Part shown: positions 1-7,618 of the stretch, piece after piece | Numbering within the stretch: position 1 is the stretch's first letter | How the letters are laid out: every line of letters starts with the position of its first letter | DNA from: BPGX01 sp035405785 | GTDB taxonomy: Bacteria; Bacteroidota; Bacteroidia; B-17B0; Aurantibacillaceae | Assembly (NCBI GenBank): GCA_035405785.1 | Contig: DAONJS010000019.1 | Coordinates: 1-14,637 of the forward strand | DNA: 14,637 bases | Direction: 5' to 3' | The notes under the pieces: model-generated | Seen by the model: only the letters and a program-made list of their open reading frames with translations | Database searches by the model: none | What the model was told of the DNA's origin: nothing | Position numbers and translations under genes: made by a program

Positions 1-53
1 ATTACTGAAATACAATAACTTAAAAATTTATTTAAAAATATTTTGGACAATAG

Positions 54-84
54 TGGTTACATAGATATATTTTTCGTATATTTG
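54..84 (+). promoter_or_regulatory. Putative Bacteroidota-type promoter of the metal-efflux operon
   Basis: TATATTTG at 77-84 fits the Bacteroidota -7 consensus TAnnTTTG exactly. The -33 element is weak: TGG at 54-56 sits 20 bases upstream where TTG is expected. Transcription would start near 88-90, only a few bases before the ATG at 94, so the first gene's message would be leaderless or nearly so. No operator palindrome for a metal regulator is evident in the 93 bases visible. Confidence 0.6.
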
Positions 85-93
85 TAGCCAAGA

Positions 94-465
94 ATGAAAA
101 AAATATTTTTTATATTTATTCCTGTTATCTTTATTGATTTGTGCTTTGATGGTGAGCAGTTTATTAAATTGCCTTCTCTAATAGAGCATTACAACGAACA
201 TCAATCAAGTGATAAAATTAGTTTTTTGAAATTTTTATTGATGCATTATGTAGAACATCATTCTCAAAATAACGAACATCAAAATTTGCCATTCAAAAAT
301 CATCAGGATTGTAGCCATATTCATTTCTATACTTATCATTCAGATAGTGAAATAAATATCTCAAATTATTTAAGTTGTGAAAAAAAATCTTATGTTTTAT
401 TTGATGAGAATTTTAGTTTAGAAAAGTTTGTAAGTATTTGGCATCCGCCTAAAATAAGTGTTTGA
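94..465 (+). CDS. Small secreted His-rich protein at the head of a metal-efflux operon
   Basis: A 123-residue protein with a hydrophobic N-terminus (residues 1-16, two lysines then Phe/Ile-rich) that looks like a signal peptide, so it probably acts in the periplasm. It has 11 histidines (32, 36, 51, 55, 56, 62, 70, 75, 77, 82, 117) and 3 cysteines (17, 73, 95), many in EH/HH/HxH arrangements that could bind metal. From memory, Bacteroidota metal-efflux operons often begin with a short protein of this kind, with a 'LIEHYxEH...FLxFLxMHY' segment (here 29-52) and a C-terminal 'IWxPPK' (115-120). No function is established that I can name. It lies 64 bases before the RND pump gene on the same strand, and I infer a metal-buffering or metal-delivery role for the pump. 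The ATG at 94 is chosen because it begins the signal peptide and lies just after a -7 box. Confidence 0.8.
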   Translation: MKKIFFIFIPVIFIDLCFDGEQFIKLPSLIEHYNEHQSSDKISFLKFLLMHYVEHHSQNNEHQNLPFKNHQDCSHIHFYTYHSDSEINISNYLSCEKKSYVLFDENFSLEKFVSIWHPPKISV

Positions 466-529
466 TAAATACTGTTTGTTCTTTTGGTTCTAAAATACAT
501 TTCCATTTTAAAAATTTAAATACAAAACT

Positions 530-3500
530 ATGATAAATAGAATACTTCTGTTTTCTATCAATAATAAATTTATTATTTCATTATTTGTCATTGCACTGAT
601 AATAAAAGGCATTTTTGAAATTAAAAATTTAAGCATTGATGCAGTGCCTGATATTACCAACAATCAGGTTCAGATTATTACAACAGCACCATCATTTGCC
701 GCACAAGATATTGAAAGAAAAGTTACTTTTCCAATTGAACAGGAATGTAGCACAATTCCCGGAATAAAAGAAATTCGTAGTTTTTCAAGATTTGGGTTGT
801 CTTTAATTACCGTTGTTTTTGAAGATGATATTGATATTTATTGGGCAAGACAACAGGTTTCAGAAAAAATTCAAAAAGCACAGGATATTATTTCATCGGA
901 TATAGGAAAGCCCGAATTAGCACCCATTACCACAGGTCTTGGTGAAATTTATCAATACATTATTCGCGCAGCAAAAGGTTTTGAACACAGATATACACTT
1001 ACACAACTTCGTGAAATACAGGACTGGATAGTTCGCCGTCAATTGCTTGGAACAAAGGGTGTAGCAGATGTAAGTAGTTTTGGAGGGCTGGCTAAGCAAA
1101 TTGAAATATCCATCAATCCATATCAGTTAAAATCAAATAATATCTCACTTACCGAAATTTTTTCTGCACTTGAAAAAAATAATCAAAATGTAGGAAGTGC
1201 ATATATTGAAAAAAATTCTACAGCATATTTTATTCGCACAGAAGGCATCATTTCAAACATTGAAGACATTGAAAATATCGTTATTAAACATTCTGCTAAT
1301 GGCTTACCTATTCAAATAAAAGATATTGCAAAAGTAAAAATAAGCAATGCCGTAAGATATGGTTCATTGGTGTATACTTCTGAAAATGGCGATGAATCTT
1401 ATGAAGTAGCAGGTGGAATTGTAATGATGTTGAAAGGTGAAAACAGTAATGAAGTCATTGAAAGAGTGAAGAGTAAAATTCAAGACATTCAGAAAACATT
1501 GCCCGAAGGTGTAATTATAGAACCCTTTTTAGACAGAACTAAAATGGTTAATTCTACCATTAAAACAGTTTTTAAAAACCTATTAGAAGGGGCTATTATT
1601 GTAATTGTTGTGCTTGTGATATTTTTGGGAAATATTAGATATGGATTATTAGTGGCATCTATCATTCCATTATCAATGTTGTTTGCAATCATTTTAATGA
1701 ATACCTTCAAAGTATCAGGAAATTTGATGAGTTTGGGAGCATTAGATTTTGGTTTAATTGTAGATGGGGCTGTAATTATTGTAGAATCAGTATTGTATTA
1801 TGTAAGTAAATTGAAATCCAAAAATAAATTATCAGAAGAAGTGGCTAATCAACTTGTTTTTACATCTACATCAAAACTAATGAATGCCGCAGTATTTGGG
1901 CAAATCATTATTTTGATTGTGTATATACCTGTATTGTATTTTTCAGGTATTGAAGGAAAAATGTTTAAGCCAATGGCTCAAACGGTTTTATTTGCTTTGG
2001 TAGGTGCATTTGTTTTATCAATTACTTACATTCCTGTAATGAGTAGTTTGATGATTAAAAATGGCAAAGTTCATCATTTTCATTTTTCAGAAAAATTGAT
2101 GATTTGGGTAGAAAAATTGTATCTGAAATTTTTCAAAAAACTTTTTCGCAGAGGCAAATTACTTTTAACTGTGATGATTATATTATTTGTTATTTCAATG
2201 ATTTTGTTGAATACACTTGGCGGAGAGTTTATGCCTACATTAGAAGAAGGTGATTTTGCAGTAGAAACAAGATTGATAACAGGAACATCATTAAGCACTA
2301 CTATTGATTATTGTAAAAAAGCATCAAGAGTTTTAGCAATAAATTTCCCTGATGAAGTTGAAAAAGTTGTAAGTAAAATAGGAAGTGCAGAAATTCCAAC
2401 TGACCCTATGCCCATTGAAAGTGCAGATATGATGGTGATATTAAAACCTGTTTCACAATGGAAAAAAGCCAAAACCTTTGATGAATTAGCCAATCAGATG
2501 CAGGAAGTATTAAATAAAAATGTAGTTGGTATTTCTACATCATTTCAGTATCCCGTTCAAATGAGATTTAATGAACTAATAGCAGGTGCTAAACAAGATG
2601 TAGTGTGTAAGATATTTGGTGAAAATATTGATACACTTGATAAATATGCTCAAATACTTTCTGAAAAAATTGCTCAAATTAAAGGCGTTGAAGGTATTTA
2701 TAAAGAACCCATTTATGGACAACCACAACTTGTTATTTCTTTTGACAGAAAAAAATTATCACATTACAATTTATCAGTGCATGATGTTAATATGATTGTA
2801 AAATCAATAAAAGCAGGCGTGCAGGTGGGGAAGTTTTATCAAAATGAAAGAAATTTTGATATTGTTGTTCGTTTAGATAGCAATTTTCAATCAATAGAAA
2901 ATATCAAAAATATCCTTATTGTATCAGACACATCAAATGTTGTTACATTAGGAGATATTGCAGATATTTCAATTAAAACAGATATCAATCAAATTCAACG
3001 CGAAGATGCAAAAAGAAGAATAATTGTAGGATTTAATGTAAGAGGAAGAGATGTGGAATCAGTAATTAATGAATTGCAAAACAAAGTGAATAAATTAAAT
3101 TTACCTTATGGAAATTTTATTAAATATGGAGGAAGTTTTGAAAACCTGCAATCTGCAAAAGAGAGATTGATGATAACCGTTCCAATTGCTTTATTGCTGA
3201 TATTATTGATGTTATATTTTAGTTTTAATTCAATTAAAATTTCATTGCTGATTTATGTAACTATTCCAATGTCCATAATAGGTGGTGTTTTGTTTTTATT
3301 TTTCAGGCAAATACCATTCAGTGTAAGTGCAGGTGTTGGATTTATTGCTTTGTTTGGAATTGCAGTATTAAATGGTATTGTGTTAATTTCAGAATTTAAT
3401 CAGTTAAGGAAAGAACATTCAAATTCGTTAAGAATAATATTTTCAGGGATTATCAAAAGATTAAGACCTGTGTTAATGACTGCAACGGTGGCTTCATTAG

Positions 3501-4891
3501 GATTTTTTCCGATGTTTATCAATACTGGCGTTGGTGCAAATGTTCAAAGGCCACTTGCTACTGTTGTTATAGGAGGACTTATTTCATCTACATTACTTAC
3601 ATTGTTTGTATTACCAATTCTTTATTATCATTTTGTTTTACAAAGAGAAAAGAAAATTTCTATCAATAAAAAGTTTTCTTTGCTAATAGGTTTGTTTTTT
3701 GCTTTTGTTTATTCATCAAAAAATATAAATGCTCAAGAAATAGTTAATTATCAAACTTGCATTGATTCCGCACTAAAAAACTATAAGCCACTACAATTAC
3801 AAAACATAATTTCTGAATATCAAAAAGAATTGATTAAAACAGGATGGAATATCTCTAAAACATCAGTTCAAATTCAATATGGACAATACAATGGAATTTA
3901 CAATGATAATGCAATTTCAATTCAGCAAAATTTGCAATTTCCATCAGTTTATCATTATCAAAAACAAATACTTCAAAACGAGTGGAGTATAGCAGAATTA
4001 CAAAAAGCATTAGATAGTAAGAATATTAAAGCAACCGTTACAAAATTATTTTATGACATTGCTGTTTTATCTGAAAAAATAAAAATTCTCAATCAAATAG
4101 ATTCAATATACAAAGATGCATTGCGTGCAATTCAATTACGATACGAAAAAGGCGACATTAGTAGTTTAGAGAAAAATATATTGAGCAACAACCTTCTTGA
4201 AAATCAGCAATTACTTTTAGAAACGCAAAAAGAAAAAAATAAGTTACTCATTTTATTAAGATTACTTACAAACATTAAAACAATAAAAGATATTGAATAC
4301 ACACAACCATTTATTGATGTATCAAATTTTAATAATTCAAATATTGAACAACATCCATATTTGTCAATTTTCAAAACACAAATTCAACAGCAATCATTAA
4401 AAATTCAATTAGAAAAATCAAAACTTCTTCCTGATTTATTTTTTGGATATACTAATCAAACACTGAAAGGATGGGGCACAGACAATGTGTATTATTCATT
4501 AAATAAAAGATTTCAATACATACACGCAGGTCTTGATGTGCCATTATTTTTGAAGCCATTTGCTCATAAAATAAAAGCCGAGAAAAAATTATTACAATAT
4601 TCATCCTTGCAATATGAATGGGAGAAAGAAAAATTTTCTTCTCAATTTTTACAACTATTATCTGAATATGAATACAATCAAAAAATAATTCAACAATATC
4701 AGACATTAATTATTCCCAATAATCAACAAATTCGCAAAACAGCACAAATCAATTTTCAAAAAGGGAACATTAGTTTTTTAGAATGGTCAAATTATATTCA
4801 TCAAACTATTATTTCTGAAATTAATTATTTGAACTATGTTCAAAATCAAAACAACATTATTTCTCAACTACAATTTATCACTAACCAATAA
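530..4891 (+). CDS. czcA: CzcA/CusA-family heavy-metal RND efflux pump fused to a TolC-like outer-membrane factor
   Basis: A 1453-residue protein; typical CzcA/CusA proteins are about 1030-1070 residues and the rest is a second domain. Residues 1 to about 1040 are a proton-driven HME-RND exporter: TM1 near 14-31, a 'DAVPDITNNQVQI' periplasmic entry motif, TM2-6 from about 350, and a second half whose TM block begins near 880. The TM4 motif LDFGLIVDGAVIIVE has D406, D412 and E419 with the spacing of CzcA D402/D408/E415. The RFNEL motif (679-683) is CzcA-like and lacks the Met found in CusA at this site, so divalent cations are the likely substrates. Residues 1047-1068 resemble a signal peptide ending INA|Q. 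Residues 1069-1453 are an outer-membrane efflux domain (OEP) with two helical halves and few aromatics. The reading frame is unbroken across the junction, so this is a fusion, not a missed stop. The adaptor gene follows 10 bases later. Confidence 0.93.
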   Translation: MINRILLFSINNKFIISLFVIALIIKGIFEIKNLSIDAVPDITNNQVQIITTAPSFAAQDIERKVTFPIEQECSTIPGIKEIRSFSRFGLSLITVVFEDDIDIYWARQQVSEKIQKAQDIISSDIGKPELAPITTGLGEIYQYIIRAAKGFEHRYTLTQLREIQDWIVRRQLLGTKGVADVSSFGGLAKQIEISINPYQLKSNNISLTEIFSALEKNNQNVGSAYIEKNSTAYFIRTEGIISNIEDIENIVIKHSANGLPIQIKDIAKVKISNAVRYGSLVYTSENGDESYEVAGGIVMMLKGENSNEVIERVKSKIQDIQKTLPEGVIIEPFLDRTKMVNSTIKTVFKNLLEGAIIVIVVLVIFLGNIRYGLLVASIIPLSMLFAIILMNTFKVSGNLMSLGALDFGLIVDGAVIIVESVLYYVSKLKSKNKLSEEVANQLVFTSTSKLMNAAVFGQIIILIVYIPVLYFSGIEGKMFKPMAQTVLFALVGAFVLSITYIPVMSSLMIKNGKVHHFHFSEKLMIWVEKLYLKFFKKLFRRGKLLLTVMIILFVISMILLNTLGGEFMPTLEEGDFAVETRLITGTSLSTTIDYCKKASRVLAINFPDEVEKVVSKIGSAEIPTDPMPIESADMMVILKPVSQWKKAKTFDELANQMQEVLNKNVVGISTSFQYPVQMRFNELIAGAKQDVVCKIFGENIDTLDKYAQILSEKIAQIKGVEGIYKEPIYGQPQLVISFDRKKLSHYNLSVHDVNMIVKSIKAGVQVGKFYQNERNFDIVVRLDSNFQSIENIKNILIVSDTSNVVTLGDIADISIKTDINQIQREDAKRRIIVGFNVRGRDVESVINELQNKVNKLNLPYGNFIKYGGSFENLQSAKERLMITVPIALLLILLMLYFSFNSIKISLLIYVTIPMSIIGGVLFLFFRQIPFSVSAGVGFIALFGIAVLNGIVLISEFNQLRKEHSNSLRIIFSGIIKRLRPVLMTATVASLGFFPMFINTGVGANVQRPLATVVIGGLISSTLLTLFVLPILYYHFVLQREKKISINKKFSLLIGLFFAFVYSSKNINAQEIVNYQTCIDSALKNYKPLQLQNIISEYQKELIKTGWNISKTSVQIQYGQYNGIYNDNAISIQQNLQFPSVYHYQKQILQNEWSIAELQKALDSKNIKATVTKLFYDIAVLSEKIKILNQIDSIYKDALRAIQLRYEKGDISSLEKNILSNNLLENQQLLLETQKEKNKLLILLRLLTNIKTIKDIEYTQPFIDVSNFNNSNIEQHPYLSIFKTQIQQQSLKIQLEKSKLLPDLFFGYTNQTLKGWGTDNVYYSLNKRFQYIHAGLDVPLFLKPFAHKIKAEKKLLQYSSLQYEWEKEKFSSQFLQLLSEYEYNQKIIQQYQTLIIPNNQQIRKTAQINFQKGNISFLEWSNYIHQTIISEINYLNYVQNQNNIISQLQFITNQ
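3668..3733 (+). other. Internal signal-peptide-like segment at the RND/outer-membrane-factor junction
   Basis: Codons 1047-1068 of the pump encode two lysines, then a hydrophobic run (FSLLIGLFFAFVY), then a polar stretch ending Asn-Ala before Gln1069. This has the n-h-c layout of a type I signal peptide with a plausible AxA-like (INA) cleavage site. RND pumps end in the cytoplasm after TM12, so a further membrane crossing is needed to put the OEP domain outside the inner membrane. The segment could act as a 13th transmembrane helix or be cleaved to free the outer-membrane factor. The sequence does not decide between these. Confidence 0.6.
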
Positions 4892-4901
4892 AACAAATTA
4901 T

Positions 4902-6029
4902 ATGAAAATCTTACACATCACAGCAATTTCAAGTATCTTTTTAATTTCTTGCCAATCAAATACTGCAACTACAAAGGAAAATGCATCATCTAATACAGTA
5001 ACACTTAATCAAGATGAATTTAAAAGTTTAAACATCAGCACAGATACAATGAAAATTAAAAACATTTCAACTACTTTACATTTTAAGGGAAAAATAGATG
5101 TGCCACCACAAAATATCTACTCAATGAGTGTTCCATTAGGAGGTTATCTTAAATACACACATTTATTGCCGGGTATGCACATTAAAAAAAATGAAGTGAT
5201 TGCTATTTTAGAAGATCCGCAGTATATTCAATTACAGGAAGATTATTTGACAAATAAAAATTTGTGTGCCACTTTGGAGAAAAATTACATTCGTCAAAAA
5301 GAATTGTTTGATCAAAATGCTGTGAGTGAAAAAGTTTATGAACAAGCAAAATCAGAGTATGAAAACTGTAAAGTTAAACTCAAATCATTAGAAGAAAAAT
5401 TGCAACTAATAAATATTGATGCTCAAAAACTCACGCCAGATAAGATAAGCAGAACCATAAATATGACTGCACCATTTACAGGGTATGTAACATCAGTGCA
5501 TTTTTCAACAGGAAAATATATTCCACCTTCAGAAGTTTTATTTGAATTAGTAAATCCAGAAGATATTCATTTGAATATCAAAATTTTTGAAAAAGATTTG
5601 CCTTACATTCAAATAGGACAAAAAGTTTCTGCATACACATTGCAACAACCTGAAAAGAAATATGATTGCGAAATTATTCTCATCAACAAAATGGTAAATC
5701 CGGATGGCACCATAGATGTGCATTGTCACTTTGATAAATATGATGACAAACTTATTCCCGGCACTTATATGCAAGCGGATGTGTCTATTGAAAACAAATC
5801 AATTTATGTAATACCTGCATCAGCAGTATTATTTTATGACAATCATTATTATGTATTTATTCAAAAAGATTCTCTTAATTACGAATTAAAGGAAATTCCA
5901 AATACTACATTCAAAAACGATGAATACTTTGCAATTGAAAACTATCAAAATTTTACAGGTAAAAGAATAGTTATCAAAAACGCTTATGCACTTTTGATGA
6001 AATTAAAGAATGTAGGAGAGGAGGAGTGA
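4902..6029 (+). CDS. Periplasmic adaptor (membrane fusion protein) lipoprotein of the RND metal-efflux system
   Basis: A 375-residue HlyD/CusB-type adaptor that bridges the inner-membrane pump and the outer-membrane factor. The N-terminus has a lipobox, LISC with Cys17, so it is probably a lipoprotein. The order of domains is a membrane-proximal strand near 60-75, the first half of a lipoyl-like domain (VPLGGYLKYTHLLPG), an alpha-hairpin coiled coil at about 110-175 (QKELFDQNAVSEKVYEQAKSE), the second lipoyl half (MTAPFTGYVTSVHFSTG), then the beta-barrel and membrane-proximal domains. The open frame extends upstream to 4836, inside the pump gene. I chose the ATG at 4902 because it directly begins the lipoprotein signal and lies 10 bases after the pump stop. 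CusB-style Met clusters at the N-terminus are absent, in line with a divalent-cation pump. This is the last operon gene seen. No strong terminator hairpin lies in the 75 bases before the convergent tRNA gene. Confidence 0.9.
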   Translation: MKILHITAISSIFLISCQSNTATTKENASSNTVTLNQDEFKSLNISTDTMKIKNISTTLHFKGKIDVPPQNIYSMSVPLGGYLKYTHLLPGMHIKKNEVIAILEDPQYIQLQEDYLTNKNLCATLEKNYIRQKELFDQNAVSEKVYEQAKSEYENCKVKLKSLEEKLQLINIDAQKLTPDKISRTINMTAPFTGYVTSVHFSTGKYIPPSEVLFELVNPEDIHLNIKIFEKDLPYIQIGQKVSAYTLQQPEKKYDCEIILINKMVNPDGTIDVHCHFDKYDDKLIPGTYMQADVSIENKSIYVIPASAVLFYDNHYYVFIQKDSLNYELKEIPNTTFKNDEYFAIENYQNFTGKRIVIKNAYALLMKLKNVGEEE

Positions 6030-6104
6030 GTGAAAAATATAGAGAATAAAATTAAGATTATTTTAATAACAATGATAATTCAAATAACCTAAAAACAATT
6101 TTTG

Positions 6105-6186
6105 TGCGCAAGGAGGGACTCGAACCCCCACGCCTTTCGGCGCCAGATCCTAAGTCTGGTGCGGCTACCAATTACGCCACTTGCGC
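6105..6186 (-). tRNA. tRNA-Leu (anticodon UAG)
   Basis: Read on the - strand, the acceptor arms GCGCAAG and CTTGCGC pair fully, with discriminator A at 6105 and no encoded CCA. The anticodon stem CCAGA/TCTGG encloses the loop CTTAGGA, giving anticodon TAG (plus-strand 6150-6152), which reads CUA. A long variable arm (CGCC-gaaa-GGCG) marks a class II tRNA. The T arm carries GGTTCGAGTCC and the D arm has TAATTGGTAG. With the UAG anticodon and class II shape, leucine is the only reasonable identity. It lies downstream of the TPM-domain genes on the same strand, and convergent to the efflux operon. Confidence 0.97.
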
Positions 6187-6216
6187 GGGTTTGCTTTTAT
6201 AGCAAATTTTGCGTGG

Positions 6217-6247
6217 CAAATGTAATGCTTAAATCTTGTATTTTCAA
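6217..6247 (-). promoter_or_regulatory. Promoter of the tRNA-Leu gene
   Basis: On the - strand, TTG (6247-6245), a 20-base spacer, and TACATTTG (6224-6217) match both elements of the Bacteroidota promoter. The predicted start near 6212 leaves a 5' leader of about 25 bases before the mature tRNA. That leader contains a 6-bp hairpin (TTTGCT/AGCAAA, 6190-6206). The promoter lies just after the stop codon of the last TPM gene, so the tRNA can be transcribed independently of the long operon. Confidence 0.7.
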
Positions 6248-6263
6248 AAAAATTATTTCAATT

Positions 6264-7187
6264 CTACCATTTTCCTCCTGAACCACCACCTCCAAAACTT
6301 CCACCACCAAATCCACTCCAACCTCCGCTACCTCCAGATGACCTGCCAAAAGATGAACCTCCTCCATAATAACCTCCACCCCAGTATCCTCCTCTTCCTG
6401 AAGTATAAACAACGCCACCTTTCTTTTTAGAAAAGAGTATTATCAATAAAATGATAATGAAAATAATTACCAATACAGCAGTATCATCGTTTTGTGATGG
6501 TAAATCTTTTTCAGAAATTTCACCTTTAGCTAATTGCATCAAAGCATCTAAACCTTTGTCTAATCCTTCATAAAACCTTCCTTCTGCAAACAATGGCTGC
6601 ATAATGTTTTCACGAATCTTTTTAGTGGCCAAATCTGGTATAGCACCTTCTAATCCTAATCCCACAGCAATAAATAATTCACGCTCGCCTTGTTTTCCGG
6701 TTGGTTTTATCAGTACTACAATACCATTATCTTTTCCTTTTTTACCTACGCCCCATTTCTCTCCCAATAATGTAGCATATTCCGCAGCAGTATATCCACC
6801 AAAATCATCTACTACCACCACAGCAATCTGATTACTTGTTTCTCTGCTGAATTGCTCTAATTTTTCTTCAATTCTATCGGCTTCATCTTTACTTAAAAAA
6901 TTTGGAAATTCCTTTGATAGATTTACATACAATTTGGGTGGATTAGGTTTTTCTGGTATTTGTGCAAAAGTGCATAATGTCAAAAGTAACAAATAAATAA
7001 TATAAGAAAACTTTTTACGATTTAATGCAATGAATTTCTCTTGCAAAAAAATTAACAAAGCGTCATTGCCATTCAAGTTATTTGTATTGTTTCTCTTTGA
7101 ATGATTTTCTACAAATATACCTTTTTTGAAAATTAAATATTTTGATTGTTTTTCCAATATCATCATTTCTTTAATATGAAATTTCAT
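6264..7187 (-). CDS. Secreted, membrane-anchored TPM-domain protein with Gly-rich tail
   Basis: The open frame is 307 residues. A signal peptide lies at residues 57-75 (KKFSYIIYLLLLTLCTFA|Q), a TPM domain (YgcG/TLP18.3/Psb32 family) at about 95-220 with core segments IAVVVVDDFGG, GKDNGIVVLI and LFIAVGLGLEGAIPD, one transmembrane helix at 237-252, and a Gly/Ser-rich tail at 257-307 ending GGGGSGGKW. The expected topology is TPM domain in the periplasm, one anchor, and the Gly-rich tail in the cytoplasm. The family's biochemical role is uncertain; phosphatase activity is reported for the plant relative. The start is doubtful: ATG 7187 overlaps the previous gene by 17 bases but leaves an odd 55-residue extension before the signal peptide. 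An in-frame TTG at 7046 would start the signal peptide properly (260 residues), and a TATATTTG box lies between at 7112-7119. Confidence 0.85.
   Translation of the reverse strand: MKFHIKEMMILEKQSKYLIFKKGIFVENHSKRNNTNNLNGNDALLIFLQEKFIALNRKKFSYIIYLLLLTLCTFAQIPEKPNPPKLYVNLSKEFPNFLSKDEADRIEEKLEQFSRETSNQIAVVVVDDFGGYTAAEYATLLGEKWGVGKKGKDNGIVVLIKPTGKQGERELFIAVGLGLEGAIPDLATKKIRENIMQPLFAEGRFYEGLDKGLDALMQLAKGEISEKDLPSQNDDTAVLVIIFIIILLIILFSKKKGGVVYTSGRGGYWGGGYYGGGSSFGRSSGGSGGWSGFGGGSFGGGGSGGKW
7112..7119 (-). promoter_or_regulatory. Possible internal promoter (-7 box) before the second TPM gene
   Basis: TATATTTG on the - strand (7119-7112) is a perfect TAnnTTTG -7 box, but there is no TTG at the expected distance upstream. 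Transcription would start near 7107, between the two candidate start codons of the TPM gene (7187 and 7046). This supports the shorter protein if the box is real. In an AT-rich sequence a chance match is quite possible. Confidence 0.35.
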
Positions 7188-7608
7188 TACTTAATTCATC
7201 TGGATTATCATTATTTGCAGGAAAATATCTGGCTAATAATTCTCCAATCTTTAATATACATTGACAAAGCGTTTCTGCTTTTTGTTTATCTTCTCTTAAT
7301 GATGTTATTAAATCATTAACCATTTCGTCCCAAACATTTTGTTCAACTTTTTCGTAAATTCCTTTATCACCAATAATGGCTAATTTTCTGCTAATAACTG
7401 CAATATAAAACAACACACCATTTCTTTCTTTTGTCAGATGCATCTTTTGTTGAATAAAAACTTTTTCTGCTCTTTTAACTGGATTGATAAAACAAAAATT
7501 TTCTAAATGCACTCTGATTTCTGCAGTCGTTGATTTTTCTGCTAATACAATAGTATCTACAATTTTTTTCTGTTCTTCTTTTGTAAAAAAATTTCTTGCA
7601 AACTTCAT
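7171..7608 (-). CDS. Cytosolic TPM-domain protein
   Basis: A 145-residue protein with no signal peptide or membrane helix. Nearly its whole length is one TPM domain: an N-terminal helix (FFTKEEQKKIVDTIVLAEKS), strand 'AEIRVHLE' (29-36), the 'NGVLFYIAVISRKLAIIGDKGI' core (63-84) and a C-terminal helix pair. A soluble TPM protein encoded next to a secreted Gly-rich TPM protein is a common pair, often with lemA. No lemA is present here; folD is upstream instead, 10 bases away. Two Cys residues near the C-terminus (ETLCQCIL) are notable but not a recognised motif. Function is unknown beyond family membership. Confidence 0.85.
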   Translation of the reverse strand: MKFARNFFTKEEQKKIVDTIVLAEKSTTAEIRVHLENFCFINPVKRAEKVFIQQKMHLTKERNGVLFYIAVISRKLAIIGDKGIYEKVEQNVWDEMVNDLITSLREDKQKAETLCQCILKIGELLARYFPANNDNPDELSNEISY

Positions 7609-7618
7609 TCAGTTTTAT

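Noticed and set aside
4836..4901. 22-codon upstream extension of the adaptor gene
   Set aside because: It lies inside the end of the pump gene, and it would bury the lipoprotein signal that starts cleanly at 4902.
6264..6430. Gly-rich tail of the TPM protein as an antisense gene or as a PE-PGRS-like repeat
   Set aside because: The GGT/GGA runs are in frame with a TPM protein, and a C-terminal Gly-rich tail is normal for this family. The antisense frames have no start context or domain.
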